Of a DNA stretch of 32,970 nucleotides, positions 22,118-29,975 are shown piece after piece. The number at the start of each line of letters is the position of its first letter. Within the stretch, counting starts at the first letter, position 1. The DNA comes from Deltaproteobacteria bacterium Ga0077539 (lineage in GTDB: Bacteria; Myxococcota_A; Polyangia; Polyangiales; Ga0077539), in contig LNEO01000375.1 in the NCBI GenBank assembly GCA_001465015.1, positions 1-32,970 on the forward strand. The letters are read 5' to 3'. Both the position numbers and the translations under genes were made by a program. A model generated the notes under the pieces. The model searched no databases. It saw nothing but the letters and a program-made list of their open reading frames with translations, and was not told where the DNA came from.

Positions 22118-22891
22118 TCAGCGACCGGCGCGACCAGCAGCGTCCTCAGCGCTCGACGCGACGCCTTCGGGCTGCTCGACGCCGTCCGCCGTCTCCTTCG
22201 CTTCGATGCCAGGCTCGACCCGGACGAACGTGCGCTCGCCGCCGGAGGTCTCCTTCGCTGAAGCGCCGGCGCGCAGGTCATCCTTGGCGATGTCCGCGAT
22301 GGCGTCGAGGGCCCGATGGAGTTCACCGCGGCGCGAGCGGGCGACGCCGACGTAGATCGCTCGCGTGACGAAGTAGAGCAGCGCGAGCGCCGACAGGACG
22401 CCCAAGACCGCGAGCAGCGGGCCAAAGGCTCTGCCCACGAAGATCGCGATCAGGGTGCTCGCGGCGAGACCGAGGCTCCCGAAGATCCCGCCGAAGATCC
22501 CGCCCGCGAGCTGGCCGTTGCGCTCGCTTCCGTGGATCACCGTGCGACCGTGGCGAGAGCGCACGGTGAACATCAGGTCACGCTGCGGCTGCGCTTGCGT
22601 GGGCTCGATGCTCCACGAGAGTGACTGTCCGACGATCGAGACCTGCCCGCTGCGACCGAAACGGCGACGGAGCTCTTCGACGATGAGCTCTCGGGTCTCT
22701 TCGACGATCTCGCCAGGGAGCTCACGAACGAGCTCGACCCGCAGCGGTGCGCCGAAGAAGGGCGACGCCTCGGGGCTGTTGGGCTCGGGCCCTCCCTTCA
22801 AGAACGCGACCTCTTTGCGCGCGTCGGACAGGTCTTTCTCCAGCGCTTCCACGCGCTCGCCGAGCGCCTCGCGGTCGTCTCGAAACACCAT
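22118..22891 (-). CDS. Coiled-coil and two-helix membrane protein, function unknown
   Basis: 257 residues from ATG 22891; the frame extends 20 codons further to another ATG at 22951. The N-terminus is a short coiled coil (REALGERVEALEKDLSDARKEVAFLKG). A soluble alpha/beta segment follows (LRVELVRELPGEIVEETRELIVEELRRRFG, VSIVGQSLSWSIEP, RDLMFTVRSRHGRTVIHGSER). Two adjacent transmembrane helices come next (about 149-195, GGIFGSLGLAASTLIAIFVG and FGPLLAVLGVLSALALLYFV), then a charged cytoplasmic tail (RSRRGELHRALDAIADIAKDDLR). No family was recognised. It converges on the lipoprotein gene with 7 bp between the stops. A 70-bp piece of its 3' end is also found at 19800-19870. Confidence 0.78.
   Translation of the reverse strand: MVFRDDREALGERVEALEKDLSDARKEVAFLKGGPEPNSPEASPFFGAPLRVELVRELPGEIVEETRELIVEELRRRFGRSGQVSIVGQSLSWSIEPTQAQPQRDLMFTVRSRHGRTVIHGSERNGQLAGGIFGGIFGSLGLAASTLIAIFVGRAFGPLLAVLGVLSALALLYFVTRAIYVGVARSRRGELHRALDAIADIAKDDLRAGASAKETSGGERTFVRVEPGIEAKETADGVEQPEGVASSAEDAAGRAGR
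22195..22263. repeat. Direct repeat B: 3' part of the coiled-coil protein gene (copy 2)
   Basis: This matches 19800-19870. Here it is part of an intact gene and encodes the ETSGGERTFVRVEPG segment of its tail. Confidence 0.8.
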
Positions 22892-22942
22892 GCGAAGGGA
22901 CTCTATCGCTTCGCCCGGACGAAGGGCATCGGTGGACTGACC

Positions 22943-23105
22943 ATGGCGCAACCGCGGAAAACCAACGGGATCCTCTCGATCCTGCGGCGCTCGTCGAGGA
23001 CGTGATCTGGAACGAGCGCGAGCCGTGGACGAAGAAGATCACCGCGATGTGGCCTGCGGTCGACTCGTTCGATGTCGAGCTGCGGCTGGACACGCCGCAC
23101 CCTCG
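22943..23105 (+). pseudogene. Gene remnant, MAQPRKTNG / VEDVIWNEREPWTKK
   Basis: An ATG at 22943 starts MAQPRKTNGILSI and stops soon after. In another frame the sequence continues as DPAALVEDVIWNEREPW, then TKKITAMWPAVDSFDVELRLDTPHP, which is well-formed protein sequence. One frameshift near 22970-22980 joins the two. After about 23105 nothing protein-like follows. I do not recognise the family. It is interpreted as the 5' part of a lost gene. Confidence 0.45.
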
Positions 23106-23226
23106 ATCGCGCAGCGCGCAGCACCAAGCGCACGGTTCGCGCCAGCGAAGTGGCTCGCAGCGGACGAGTCGCTACCGAGCCAGACGCGAGAACAAGAGCA
23201 GCAACGAGGAAGCTCGGGATTCGCAT
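23039..23226 (-). pseudogene. Remnant of an exported protein gene
   Basis: ATG 23226 on the minus strand begins a clear signal peptide (MRIPSFLVAALVLASGSVAT). The continuation is Arg-rich, while a second frame reads ASHFAGANRALGAARCAIEGAACPAA, as if one frameshift had occurred. It overlaps the antisense remnant on the other strand. The N-terminus is convincing but the gene is not. Confidence 0.35.
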
Positions 23227-23281
23227 CGAGTCGAAGAGGCAAGCAACAGCGGACCCGGCCCGTGAAGCGAAGCGCCCCGCG

Positions 23282-23382
23282 TTCGCATCGACGCGCGCTT
23301 CGTCCTCACGGTCGTCGAATGGAAGGAGCTGCCCACCCGTGTCTGCGATGCGCGGAGAGAAGCGATCGCGCTCTGATCGCCT
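23282..23382. repeat. Direct repeat A': orphan copy of the lipoprotein 3' end
   Basis: It is 97% identical to 22016-22116 (three substitutions) but has no gene body upstream. The in-frame TGA is retained. It lies just past the 3' end of the SDR gene. Confidence 0.9.
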
Positions 23383-23402
23383 CGACACGATGGCAGCAAG
23401 CG

Positions 23403-24383
23403 CTATGCGGGCGAATAGCCGCTCTTCTCGACAGCCCAGCGCCAGAGGCGCTCGCGCTCCTCGGGCGTATCCGAGCGCCTGGTCGAGGAGAGCCTGTGCA
23501 GCGGTCGCGCACGGCGATCGAGCCAGAAGAGACCGCTCTGCGTGAGCGGCGCGCCGTCGTCTACGGCCAACCAGACCAGCGTGTCGGCGCCGTCTCGAGG
23601 CGTGCGCAACAAGGGACCGACGAGGCGCCGAAACGTCGGGAGCGACCGCGCGACGCCCGGCGTATCCGCCCAGCCCGGATGCATCGCATGAACGAAGATC
23701 CGATCGGCTTCGAGCTTCTTTGCCCAGAGCTCGACGAGCGTGACCTGCGCGCGCTTGGCGCGCGCGTAGGCCGTTGTGCCGTCGTAGTCGTCCGCGCTCA
23801 TCTCGAGTCGGTCGACCGAGAGAGGCTCGCTGTACATTCCTCCCGACGAGACCCACAGCACGCGCGACGGGGCCGCGGCCTTCAACGCAGGAAGCAAAAG
23901 CCCTGTCAGCAGAAAGGGCCCGACCACCTGGCTGGCGACGGTGAGCTCGATGCCTTCGGGGCTCGTCTGCCTCGCGTCATCGAGCGCCCCAGCGTTGTGA
24001 ATCAACACGTGGATCGCAGGGTGCCGTCGCAGAAGGTCCGCCGCTGCGCGTCGCAAGGCCGCGAGGTCCCCTGTGTCCGCGACGACGAAGCTCACCCTCT
24101 CGTTGCCGCTCGACCGTCGCAGCTCGGCGCACGTCGCTTCGGCCTTCGCCTCGTTGCGCGCGATGATCTCGACGGTCGCGCCCATGCTGGCAAACGACCG
24201 GGCTGCCTCGAGTCCGAGGCCCGAGGTCCCCCCCGACATCACCACCACGCGATCGGTCATCGTTCGGCCTTCGAGCGCCGTCCAGTGCTCGAGCTTGCGA
24301 CGGAGCGCAGAGCCCACGCGGGTGAAGCTGCCAAAGATGCTGAGCTCGAGCGCTGCGTCGACGCCATCGGCGAGCGAGCTCAT
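23403..24383 (-). CDS. SDR oxidoreductase, DHRS12-like
   Basis: 326 residues. ATG 24383 overlaps the stop of the upstream SRPBCC gene (ATGA at 24380-24383), so the start is set by translational coupling. A classical short-chain dehydrogenase fold follows an N-terminal extension (about 1-44): cofactor motif VVVMSGGTSGLGLEAARSFA (TGxxxGxG-type, 51-57), HNAG (129-132), Ser179/180, and catalytic Tyr206-x-x-x-Lys210 in TTAYARAK. The downstream HAMHPGWADTPGVARSLPTF motif is typical of the DHRS12/retinol-dehydrogenase-like subgroup. It uses NAD(P)(H) to oxidise or reduce a hydroxyl or keto group; the substrate is probably a lipid. Its coupling with a lipid-binding SRPBCC protein supports a hydrophobic substrate. 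Confidence 0.93.
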   Translation of the reverse strand: MSSLADGVDAALELSIFGSFTRVGSALRRKLEHWTALEGRTMTDRVVVMSGGTSGLGLEAARSFASMGATVEIIARNEAKAEATCAELRRSSGNERVSFVVADTGDLAALRRAAADLLRRHPAIHVLIHNAGALDDARQTSPEGIELTVASQVVGPFLLTGLLLPALKAAAPSRVLWVSSGGMYSEPLSVDRLEMSADDYDGTTAYARAKRAQVTLVELWAKKLEADRIFVHAMHPGWADTPGVARSLPTFRRLVGPLLRTPRDGADTLVWLAVDDGAPLTQSGLFWLDRRARPLHRLSSTRRSDTPEERERLWRWAVEKSGYSPA

Positions 24384-24823
24384 CGGGTCACCGTCTTGCT
24401 CGCGAGCACTCGCTTCAGCCCGGCCGCGGCGCGATCTCCGATGCGTCGAAAGGCCACGCGCAAGAGCGGGTCGAACCCGCCGAGCGGCCCGTTGAGCCTC
24501 AGCGTGGCGTCGTACGTGACGATCGAACCGCTGCCTGACGGCTCGACCCTGATCTCGTCGACCGAGGTGAGAAACAGCGTGCGAGCGACGAGCAAGATGC
24601 GTCGCGGAGCATCGCACTCAGTGACCTCGTAGCGCATCACTGTCTTCGTGCCGGCTTGCACTGTGAGGTCGTACGCCGTTCCGACGCCCGCGCCCGTTCC
24701 GCTGACGCGGCGCACGCTCTTCACGCCTGGGTCCCACTCGACGAAGTGAGTCACGTCGGCCATGTACGAGAAGGCCTCCGCAGGAGGCAGCGGCGTGGTT
24801 GCCGATGTGACATAGCGAGCCAT
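24380..24823 (-). CDS. SRPBCC (polyketide cyclase-like) lipid-binding protein
   Basis: 147 residues from ATG 24823, normal for a single SRPBCC domain. The pattern is typical: MARYVTSATTPLPPAEAFSYMADVTHFVEWDPGVKSVRRVSG, then GTAYDLTVQAGTKTVMRYEVTECDAPRRILLVART, VDEIRVEPSGSGSIVTYDATLRL, and the C-terminal helix LLRVAFRRIGDRAAAGLKRVLA. It forms a hydrophobic cavity with no visible catalytic residues. The stop overlaps the next gene's ATG by 4 bases, so the two are coupled. Its role may be to bind or present the substrate of the dehydrogenase. Confidence 0.92.
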   Translation of the reverse strand: MARYVTSATTPLPPAEAFSYMADVTHFVEWDPGVKSVRRVSGTGAGVGTAYDLTVQAGTKTVMRYEVTECDAPRRILLVARTLFLTSVDEIRVEPSGSGSIVTYDATLRLNGPLGGFDPLLRVAFRRIGDRAAAGLKRVLASKTVTR

Positions 24824-25013
24824 GGCAGCGATACCTTCAGGGTCGTGACCCGGTGAGAGCGCGCGTTGGTTGTGCGACGCGAGAAAGAGATCCGACGATC
24901 ATCGACCAACTCTGCGCGCTTTCGACGCTCGTTGGAGTGATAGATGATCGCCGCGAGCCTCCGTTGCGGTCGCGCTCGATCGCCGGTCCGCTCGTCCGCG
25001 CGTCGACGGGCGG

Positions 25014-26015
25014 CTACCGGCGATACGCGCAGCGAAATCCCAGGTTCGAAAACGCTGCGCTCGGGTCGTTGTGCCCGCGATACCAGAGACCGTACCCCTG
25101 GCACGTACACTGAGCGCACCACCACGAGCCGCCGCGCGTCACGCGCTGCACGACGATGGCCGCGTCGCGCGAAGAAGCGTCGGTCGCGCTCGCATCGAAA
25201 GCGCCTGCGTCCCGCCCGGCGCCGGCGGCGCGCGCGTAGGTGTCCAGCTCGTAGGGGTCCGCGGTCCACTGCCACACGTTGCCCACGGGGTCGTAGAAGC
25301 CCCACGCGTTGGGGGCAAACGCGCGAACGGGCGAGACGTAGACGTAAGGATCGAGTCGATCGTTGCGCGCGTGAGACGCGCCTTGCCAGTAGTTCAACCG
25401 AGGGACGCCCGCGTCGTCTGTCGGAGAATTTCCCCACGGATAGCGCTCGCCAGCGCGACCTGCGCGCATGGCGTACTCCCACTGGGCCTCTGTGGGCAGC
25501 GCGCCCCCGCGCCAGGCGCAATACGCGTTGGCGTCGTGAAACGACACCATCACCACAGGCGCGTCGTCCGCGAGAAACTGTCGCGTGTCCGCGTTTTCGA
25601 CGCTGAACGGTCGTCGCCAGTCACCGTCGAAAACGCGCTGCCACTCCCAGTCCCCGAAGCCTTCGAGCGACTCCATCGGCGTCGTCCGTCGCTCGGCGTC
25701 CGTTCGATAGCCCGTGGCCGCGACGAACCGCGCGAACTGCGCGCGCGTGACCAACGTTGCGTCCATGCAAAACGCCTCGACTCGCACGGTGTGTCGCGGC
25801 GTCTCGTCGCGACGCGGGCTGCGGTCGCGGCCGCGCTCGAGCACCCCCGAGGCGACGCACACCGGGCTCTCGGCCGCGGCGCCGACGACCGCGCGTGCAT
25901 CGCTCGACGCGGGTGGGTTGCGGGCGTTCGAGTGCGCCTGCCCGTGCGCCCGCGCGCAGCTCGCGAGCAAACAGAGGATCAGCGCGCGCGGCGCGTCGCT
26001 CGGGCCGAGACGCAT
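25014..26015 (-). CDS. Formylglycine-generating enzyme/sulfatase-modifying-factor family lipoprotein
   Basis: 333 residues from ATG 26015, which gives a lipoprotein signal (lipobox LASC, Cys20). After a linker, the FGE-sulfatase domain starts at HTVRVEAFCMDATLVTRAQFARFVAATGYRTDAE. It continues through VVMVSFHDANAYCAWRGGALPTEAQWEYAMRAG, RYPWGNS and NAWGFYDPVGNVWQWTADPY. It ends RGGSWWCAQCTC (Cys300 and Cys305) and FSNLGFRCAYR. Most members are non-catalytic, but true formylglycine-generating enzymes have a copper-binding Cys pair at GGS-x-x-C-x4-C, which this protein retains. The usual YCNRYRxAAR context after it is replaced by QGYGLWYR, so activity is uncertain. It would act outside the cytoplasm. 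No sulfatase gene is in the window. Confidence 0.88.
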   Translation of the reverse strand: MRLGPSDAPRALILCLLASCARAHGQAHSNARNPPASSDARAVVGAAAESPVCVASGVLERGRDRSPRRDETPRHTVRVEAFCMDATLVTRAQFARFVAATGYRTDAERRTTPMESLEGFGDWEWQRVFDGDWRRPFSVENADTRQFLADDAPVVMVSFHDANAYCAWRGGALPTEAQWEYAMRAGRAGERYPWGNSPTDDAGVPRLNYWQGASHARNDRLDPYVYVSPVRAFAPNAWGFYDPVGNVWQWTADPYELDTYARAAGAGRDAGAFDASATDASSRDAAIVVQRVTRGGSWWCAQCTCQGYGLWYRGHNDPSAAFSNLGFRCAYRR

Positions 26016-26106
26016 CGGCGAAGAGCGTAGCCGATCGCAGCGTGGTTGGTGAGGAGTCACGGGTCGGGTCTGCGAGCGAGGGCGCGCCGCGCAATGGTCA
26101 CTGCCC

Positions 26107-26160
26107 ATGACCGATCACAGCTTCGATGGACGCGTGGTGCTCGTGACGGGCGCTTCTCGA
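26107..26160 (+). pseudogene. 5' stub of a short-chain dehydrogenase gene
   Basis: From ATG 26107 the frame reads MTDHSFDGRVVLVTGASR, the typical first 18 residues of an SDR up to its glycine-rich cofactor loop. The sequence then turns to unrelated DNA and leads into the leader of the next gene. The remainder of the gene is gone. Confidence 0.6.
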
Positions 26161-26253
26161 GATGCCTCCGCGCTCGTCCGCGGGCATCGATCCGTGTGCC
26201 GACCCGTTCGTATCCTTTGGAGTCGGGCGCGGACTGATACCATCGCAGAGAGA

Positions 26254-27435
26254 ATGCAGCCTGGTTGGTGGATCATCGGCGTCGCGCTCCTGTGCGCGTG
26301 CAGGGCAACCCAACCCACAGTTCAGTCAGCGTCCCCTCGCCGCGCAGTCACGGACGTCGTGACGATGGACGCGAGCACGATGGACAGCGCGCCAGCAACA
26401 CCACCGAGCTCGGTGTCTTGTCGCGACGCGACGACGCCGCTCGTCGTGAATCCGACGGACGACGCGGGACCGCCGCAGTTTCCAAACGCCGACGAGGACA
26501 CGACTCCCGCAGTGCGCAACGCCTGCGCGGCCCTCGAGCGCGCCACCGCCGCGCGCATCGCTGGGATGCGACGGAGGGACCGCCGCTTCGCCGTAGACGA
26601 AGAACACGCAGACCTCGGGCGATGCCATCCCGCCGGCCGCGGCGCATGGTTTCTCGACATCGCCGAGTGGGAACTCCTCGAGTTCACGAGCTGCGACCCG
26701 TCGAACCGCGCGGATCGCCAATGGACCTACGCTGTTCGCTATCGACTCGGCTATATCGCTCCGGACGGTCGCATGATCCGCCAGCAAAACGACGTTCGCG
26801 ACGTCTACCGGCGAGAGTGCGATCGAAAGTGGGAGCACGTCGAGCTCACGTTCGACTACGACGGCGACGGCGTCGCCGAGATCCTCCTGTCGACGGCGCG
26901 GGCTGGCACCGCGCGAACCGAGTTCTCGGCGGAGCTGCTGACGGTGCGAGGCGGAGCGATCGAAACCTACCGACCAGCAGGCGAGGCGATCTCAACTGGC
27001 GCGAACGTGACCGACGTCGACGGCGACCGCCGGCCCGACCTCATCGTGGCCGGTCCTTACGTGGGCGAGTGCGAAGGCTTCGAGTTTCAGCCCAGGTACT
27101 TCAGCGGAGTGTCTCTCGTATTGCACTCGCTGCCCGATGGACATTTCGACGGTAGGGACGCGGTCAGCCGCGCGTGGGTGCTGCGCCAGTGTGAATCGAG
27201 GACGCTTTCGCCCCCGCTGTCGAGCGAGTGCAGTGGCCTGACCATGGACATCGGGTGCGCTCGGTTCTTCGGGACCTCGGCCACAGGCGTTCGCGCGACG
27301 TTGCGAGCGGCCGCGCAGGGCTCTGCCGCGTCGGATCTGGTCGTCGGGGATGACTCCGACCCCTTCGTCACCCTCGCCCAGGCAGAGCCGCCCTTCGTGG
27401 TCCCGCGCTGCGCGACGAACGATGCTGGACAGTGA
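26254..27435 (+). CDS. FG-GAP/VCBS-like lipoprotein
   Basis: 393 residues from ATG 26254, chosen because it gives a lipoprotein signal (MQPGWWIIGVALLCAC, Cys16); the upstream frame is the remnant of an SDR gene. A Thr/Ser/Asp linker runs to about 85. The rest is a beta-rich domain in which two calcium-loop-like repeats are visible: FDYDGDGVAEILLSTA and TDVDGDRRPDLIVAGPY, as in FG-GAP/VCBS beta-propeller repeats. Several Cys residues (SSCRD, GRCHP, TSCDPS, RRECDRKWE) suggest disulphides outside the cytoplasm. Its stop overlaps an in-frame GTG of the kinase gene (GTGA 27432-27435), so the two are probably coexpressed. It may act as a sensory or surface partner of the kinase, which is inference. 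Confidence 0.82.
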   Translation: MQPGWWIIGVALLCACRATQPTVQSASPRRAVTDVVTMDASTMDSAPATPPSSVSCRDATTPLVVNPTDDAGPPQFPNADEDTTPAVRNACAALERATAARIAGMRRRDRRFAVDEEHADLGRCHPAGRGAWFLDIAEWELLEFTSCDPSNRADRQWTYAVRYRLGYIAPDGRMIRQQNDVRDVYRRECDRKWEHVELTFDYDGDGVAEILLSTARAGTARTEFSAELLTVRGGAIETYRPAGEAISTGANVTDVDGDRRPDLIVAGPYVGECEGFEFQPRYFSGVSLVLHSLPDGHFDGRDAVSRAWVLRQCESRTLSPPLSSECSGLTMDIGCARFFGTSATGVRATLRAAAQGSAASDLVVGDDSDPFVTLAQAEPPFVVPRCATNDAGQ

Positions 27436-27467
27436 GCATTGGTCGTTGGACTCTTGGATCTTCGCGA

Positions 27468-29291
27468 ATGATCGAAGGCGAGCCGCCGAAGCGAGAGGTG
27501 TGGCGGTGGCTCGCGGCCCGGCGGGAAGAGCACGAGAGCGTCGCGACGGAGACCTCGAAGCACAACGTCGCGCGCCTTCGAGTCGGCTCGCCGGTGCTCG
27601 TCGCGGTCAACCTCGCCCACGTCGCGCTCTTCGCGCTCGCGCCGGGAGAGATCGCTCAACGACACCCCCGCTGGCGCTTCGCGATCCTCGCGGGGCACGC
27701 GGTGATGGCCCTCGTGTCCGCGACGCTCGCGATCGCCTCGAACCGCGCGCACGCCCGCGGCGCGATGGGCGCCTGGCTCCCGATGTTCAGCGCGGCGACG
27801 GTGCTCGGCTTCGGAACGGCCCTGGCGACCGCCGATCAGTGGGTGACTCCGAACATCACCCCCATCGTGATCACCAGCGTCGGCGTGGCGACGATCTACC
27901 TCCTGCGCCCGGCGGCCGCGATGGCGCTCTACGCCCTCACCACGGTGGGCGCGATGGTGGCGCTCGGGTTCACCCAGCGAGACACCGCGCTCTTGCTCAG
28001 CAACCGCGTGAACGTGCTCACCGCCACGAGCGTCGGGTTTCTTCTCTCGATGATCCTGTTTCGCACACACACGCGGGCCACCCTGCTCGGGCGCGCCCTT
28101 CGCGCGAGCCAGATAGAGCTCGAGCGAAGACACGAAGAGCTCTCGACGCTCAACCGAGAGCTCGAGACCCGCATCGACCAGAAAGCGTCCGAGCTCGTCT
28201 CCAAAGCGGCGCAGGTCCAATCGCTCGCGGCGCAGCTGCAGCAGCGCGTGCAAGACCGCTCGAGAGAGCTCGCCGAAGCGCTCGCGAAGCTCGAGTCCGA
28301 GCAGCGCCCCTCGGTCGCGCCAGGGACCGAGCTCGGCGGGCGAGTCCGCCTGTTATCGCTGCTCGCCGAAGGAGGAATGGGATCGGTCTTCATCGGCGAA
28401 GACCTCGCCACGGGCGAGCGCGTCGCGGTGAAGATCATCCAGCACGAGGACAGCCTCGACGCCACGACGCTCCAGCGATTTCTCAGGGAGTCTCGCGCCG
28501 CCGCGCGCATCGAACACCCCGGCGTCGCGCGCACGCTGCACGTGGACGTCTCTGCCGGCGGCGTGCTCTTTCAAGTCCAAGAGCTCGTCGCGGGAGTCGC
28601 GCTCTCGAGGCTCCTCGGCAACCCGAACGCGCAACCCTGGCCGACCGCCGAGGTGATGCGCTTCGGCGAGGTCCTCGCGGATACGCTCCGCGTCGCACAC
28701 GCCGCAGGCGTGGTCCACCGGGACATCAAGCCGGCCAACGTGATGATCACCCGTCACGCGCCGGGACTGAAGCTGCTCGACTTCGGCATCGCCAAGCTCT
28801 CGGAGGAGGACGCCCAGTTCACCGCGGCACACGAAATCATCGGGACCCCCGAGTACATGGCGCCCGAGCAGATCCTGTCGGCCGCGTCTGTCGACGACCG
28901 CACCGACGTGTACGCGCTCGGGCTGGTGCTCTATCGCCTGCTCGAGGGCCGCGGCCCCTTCGCCGCAAAGAGCGTAGGAGACTTCTTCACGGCGCACTCC
29001 GTCGAGCGGCCTCGCGCGATGTCCGCGGCGCTCCCCGAGGCGCTGCGCGCGATCGTGCTGCGGTGTCTGGCCAAGGACCCGCGCGTGCGCCCGTCGGCGT
29101 TCGAACTGACCACCGTGCTCGGGGGGCTGGCGAACGAGCTGCACGCGCCTCCCATGGAGTCCTGCGCGACCGAGTGGCTCTCGCGCGTGGCGCCGCCCAC
29201 AGAGGACACGCTCGCGCAGAAATCAGGCCCCGACGCGGTCACCGCGGGCTCCCATCGATCTCGCGCGCACGATCGAAGCGCCTCCTCGTGA
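27468..29291 (+). CDS. Membrane Ser/Thr protein kinase with N-terminal sensor-like domain
   Basis: 607 residues from ATG 27468; an in-frame GTG at 27432 overlaps the upstream stop and is an alternative. Unusually, the membrane part comes first: about six transmembrane helices (40-200) with short loops, then a coiled coil (about 210-280), then a Hanks-type kinase domain (about 287-560). Kinase motifs are complete: glycine loop AEGGMGSVF (300-308), ATP-binding Lys322 in VAVKII, HRDIKPAN with Asp419 and Asn424, DFG 438-440, and APE 465-467. It should therefore be active. Most bacterial Ser/Thr kinases have an N-terminal kinase and a C-terminal membrane anchor, so this reversed order resembles a histidine kinase sensor fused to a kinase. 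The GTGA overlap with the lipoprotein gene suggests a functional pair. Confidence 0.93.
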   Translation: MIEGEPPKREVWRWLAARREEHESVATETSKHNVARLRVGSPVLVAVNLAHVALFALAPGEIAQRHPRWRFAILAGHAVMALVSATLAIASNRAHARGAMGAWLPMFSAATVLGFGTALATADQWVTPNITPIVITSVGVATIYLLRPAAAMALYALTTVGAMVALGFTQRDTALLLSNRVNVLTATSVGFLLSMILFRTHTRATLLGRALRASQIELERRHEELSTLNRELETRIDQKASELVSKAAQVQSLAAQLQQRVQDRSRELAEALAKLESEQRPSVAPGTELGGRVRLLSLLAEGGMGSVFIGEDLATGERVAVKIIQHEDSLDATTLQRFLRESRAAARIEHPGVARTLHVDVSAGGVLFQVQELVAGVALSRLLGNPNAQPWPTAEVMRFGEVLADTLRVAHAAGVVHRDIKPANVMITRHAPGLKLLDFGIAKLSEEDAQFTAAHEIIGTPEYMAPEQILSAASVDDRTDVYALGLVLYRLLEGRGPFAAKSVGDFFTAHSVERPRAMSAALPEALRAIVLRCLAKDPRVRPSAFELTTVLGGLANELHAPPMESCATEWLSRVAPPTEDTLAQKSGPDAVTAGSHRSRAHDRSASS

Positions 29292-29401
29292 TCGCTCGGG
29301 GCCGTCGCTCGTCGCAGCAGACGAAGTAGAGCGGCTCCGAAGCCGAGATGATTCCCGGTCGATTTCGCCGCCGTCGCCGTCGGGCACATCCACAGAGCCC
29401 A

Positions 29402-29896
29402 CTACGGGAGCGTAAAGTCGCCTTGAGGAGGCTTTCCGCCACTCGCGTTGGTGTTGCGCAGAGACCAGACGTAGCTCGTCAGCGCGTCGATCGTCGGAGC
29501 CTCGAAGATCTGCGCCCAGCCGGGCATCCCTCGCGAAGGAACGCCATCAGCGATCACCGCGCGATAGTCCGCCGCTGCCATCGCTCGGGAGATCGACGCT
29601 CCGTCGGTCAGGTTTGGCCCGATGACTCCCTCGGCTCTGCGGCCGTGGCACACGGCGCATCGGCGGTCGAACTCGAGACGGCCGCGCTCGAGGTCTGCCA
29701 CGCTCGGAGCGGACTCCGGGCGAGTTCCTGCGTCATCGCCCACCGAAGCTCCCCCTGCAGAGGACGCGCGAGGCGGAGCTGCGCTCGCACCGGCCGCGAA
29801 TCGATTCTCTCGAGCGTCAGAGGCGCACGCTCCGATCGTGAGCGCGACGGCGATGGGGACCCAACGACGAACGGACGAGAACGATCTGCGGGACAC
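29402..29896 (-). CDS. Lipoprotein c-type cytochrome
   Basis: 164 residues from GTG 29896, with GGAGG close upstream; a GTG at 29923 gives nine more residues. The signal peptide ends in lipobox IGAC (Cys24). After an Ala/Ser-rich linker, a class I cytochrome c domain (about 65-150) carries heme-binding CAVCH (Cys80, Cys83, His84) and a Met ligand in RGMPGW (Met124). The SYVWSLR C-terminal helix is characteristic. It would sit in the periplasm, lipid-anchored, as an electron carrier. The kinase gene converges 110 bp away. No oxidase genes are nearby, so its partner is unknown. Confidence 0.93.
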   Translation of the reverse strand: MSRRSFSSVRRWVPIAVALTIGACASDARENRFAAGASAAPPRASSAGGASVGDDAGTRPESAPSVADLERGRLEFDRRCAVCHGRRAEGVIGPNLTDGASISRAMAAADYRAVIADGVPSRGMPGWAQIFEAPTIDALTSYVWSLRNTNASGGKPPQGDFTLP

Positions 29897-29975
29897 ACGA
29901 CCTCCGAGCCGAGACGATACCACCGCAGCGCGCGCTCCATCGCGACCTCCCGTGGCTGCGACAGCACGCTCTCGA

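Noticed and set aside
20887..22425. Long N-terminal extension of the AraC-type regulator
   Set aside because: The frame is open but antisense to the lipoprotein and not protein-like. ATG 20886 begins the known domain.
27350..29329. Plus-strand frame of about 660 codons overlapping the kinase
   Set aside because: The kinase frame has every catalytic motif; this frame is Arg/Pro-rich noise.
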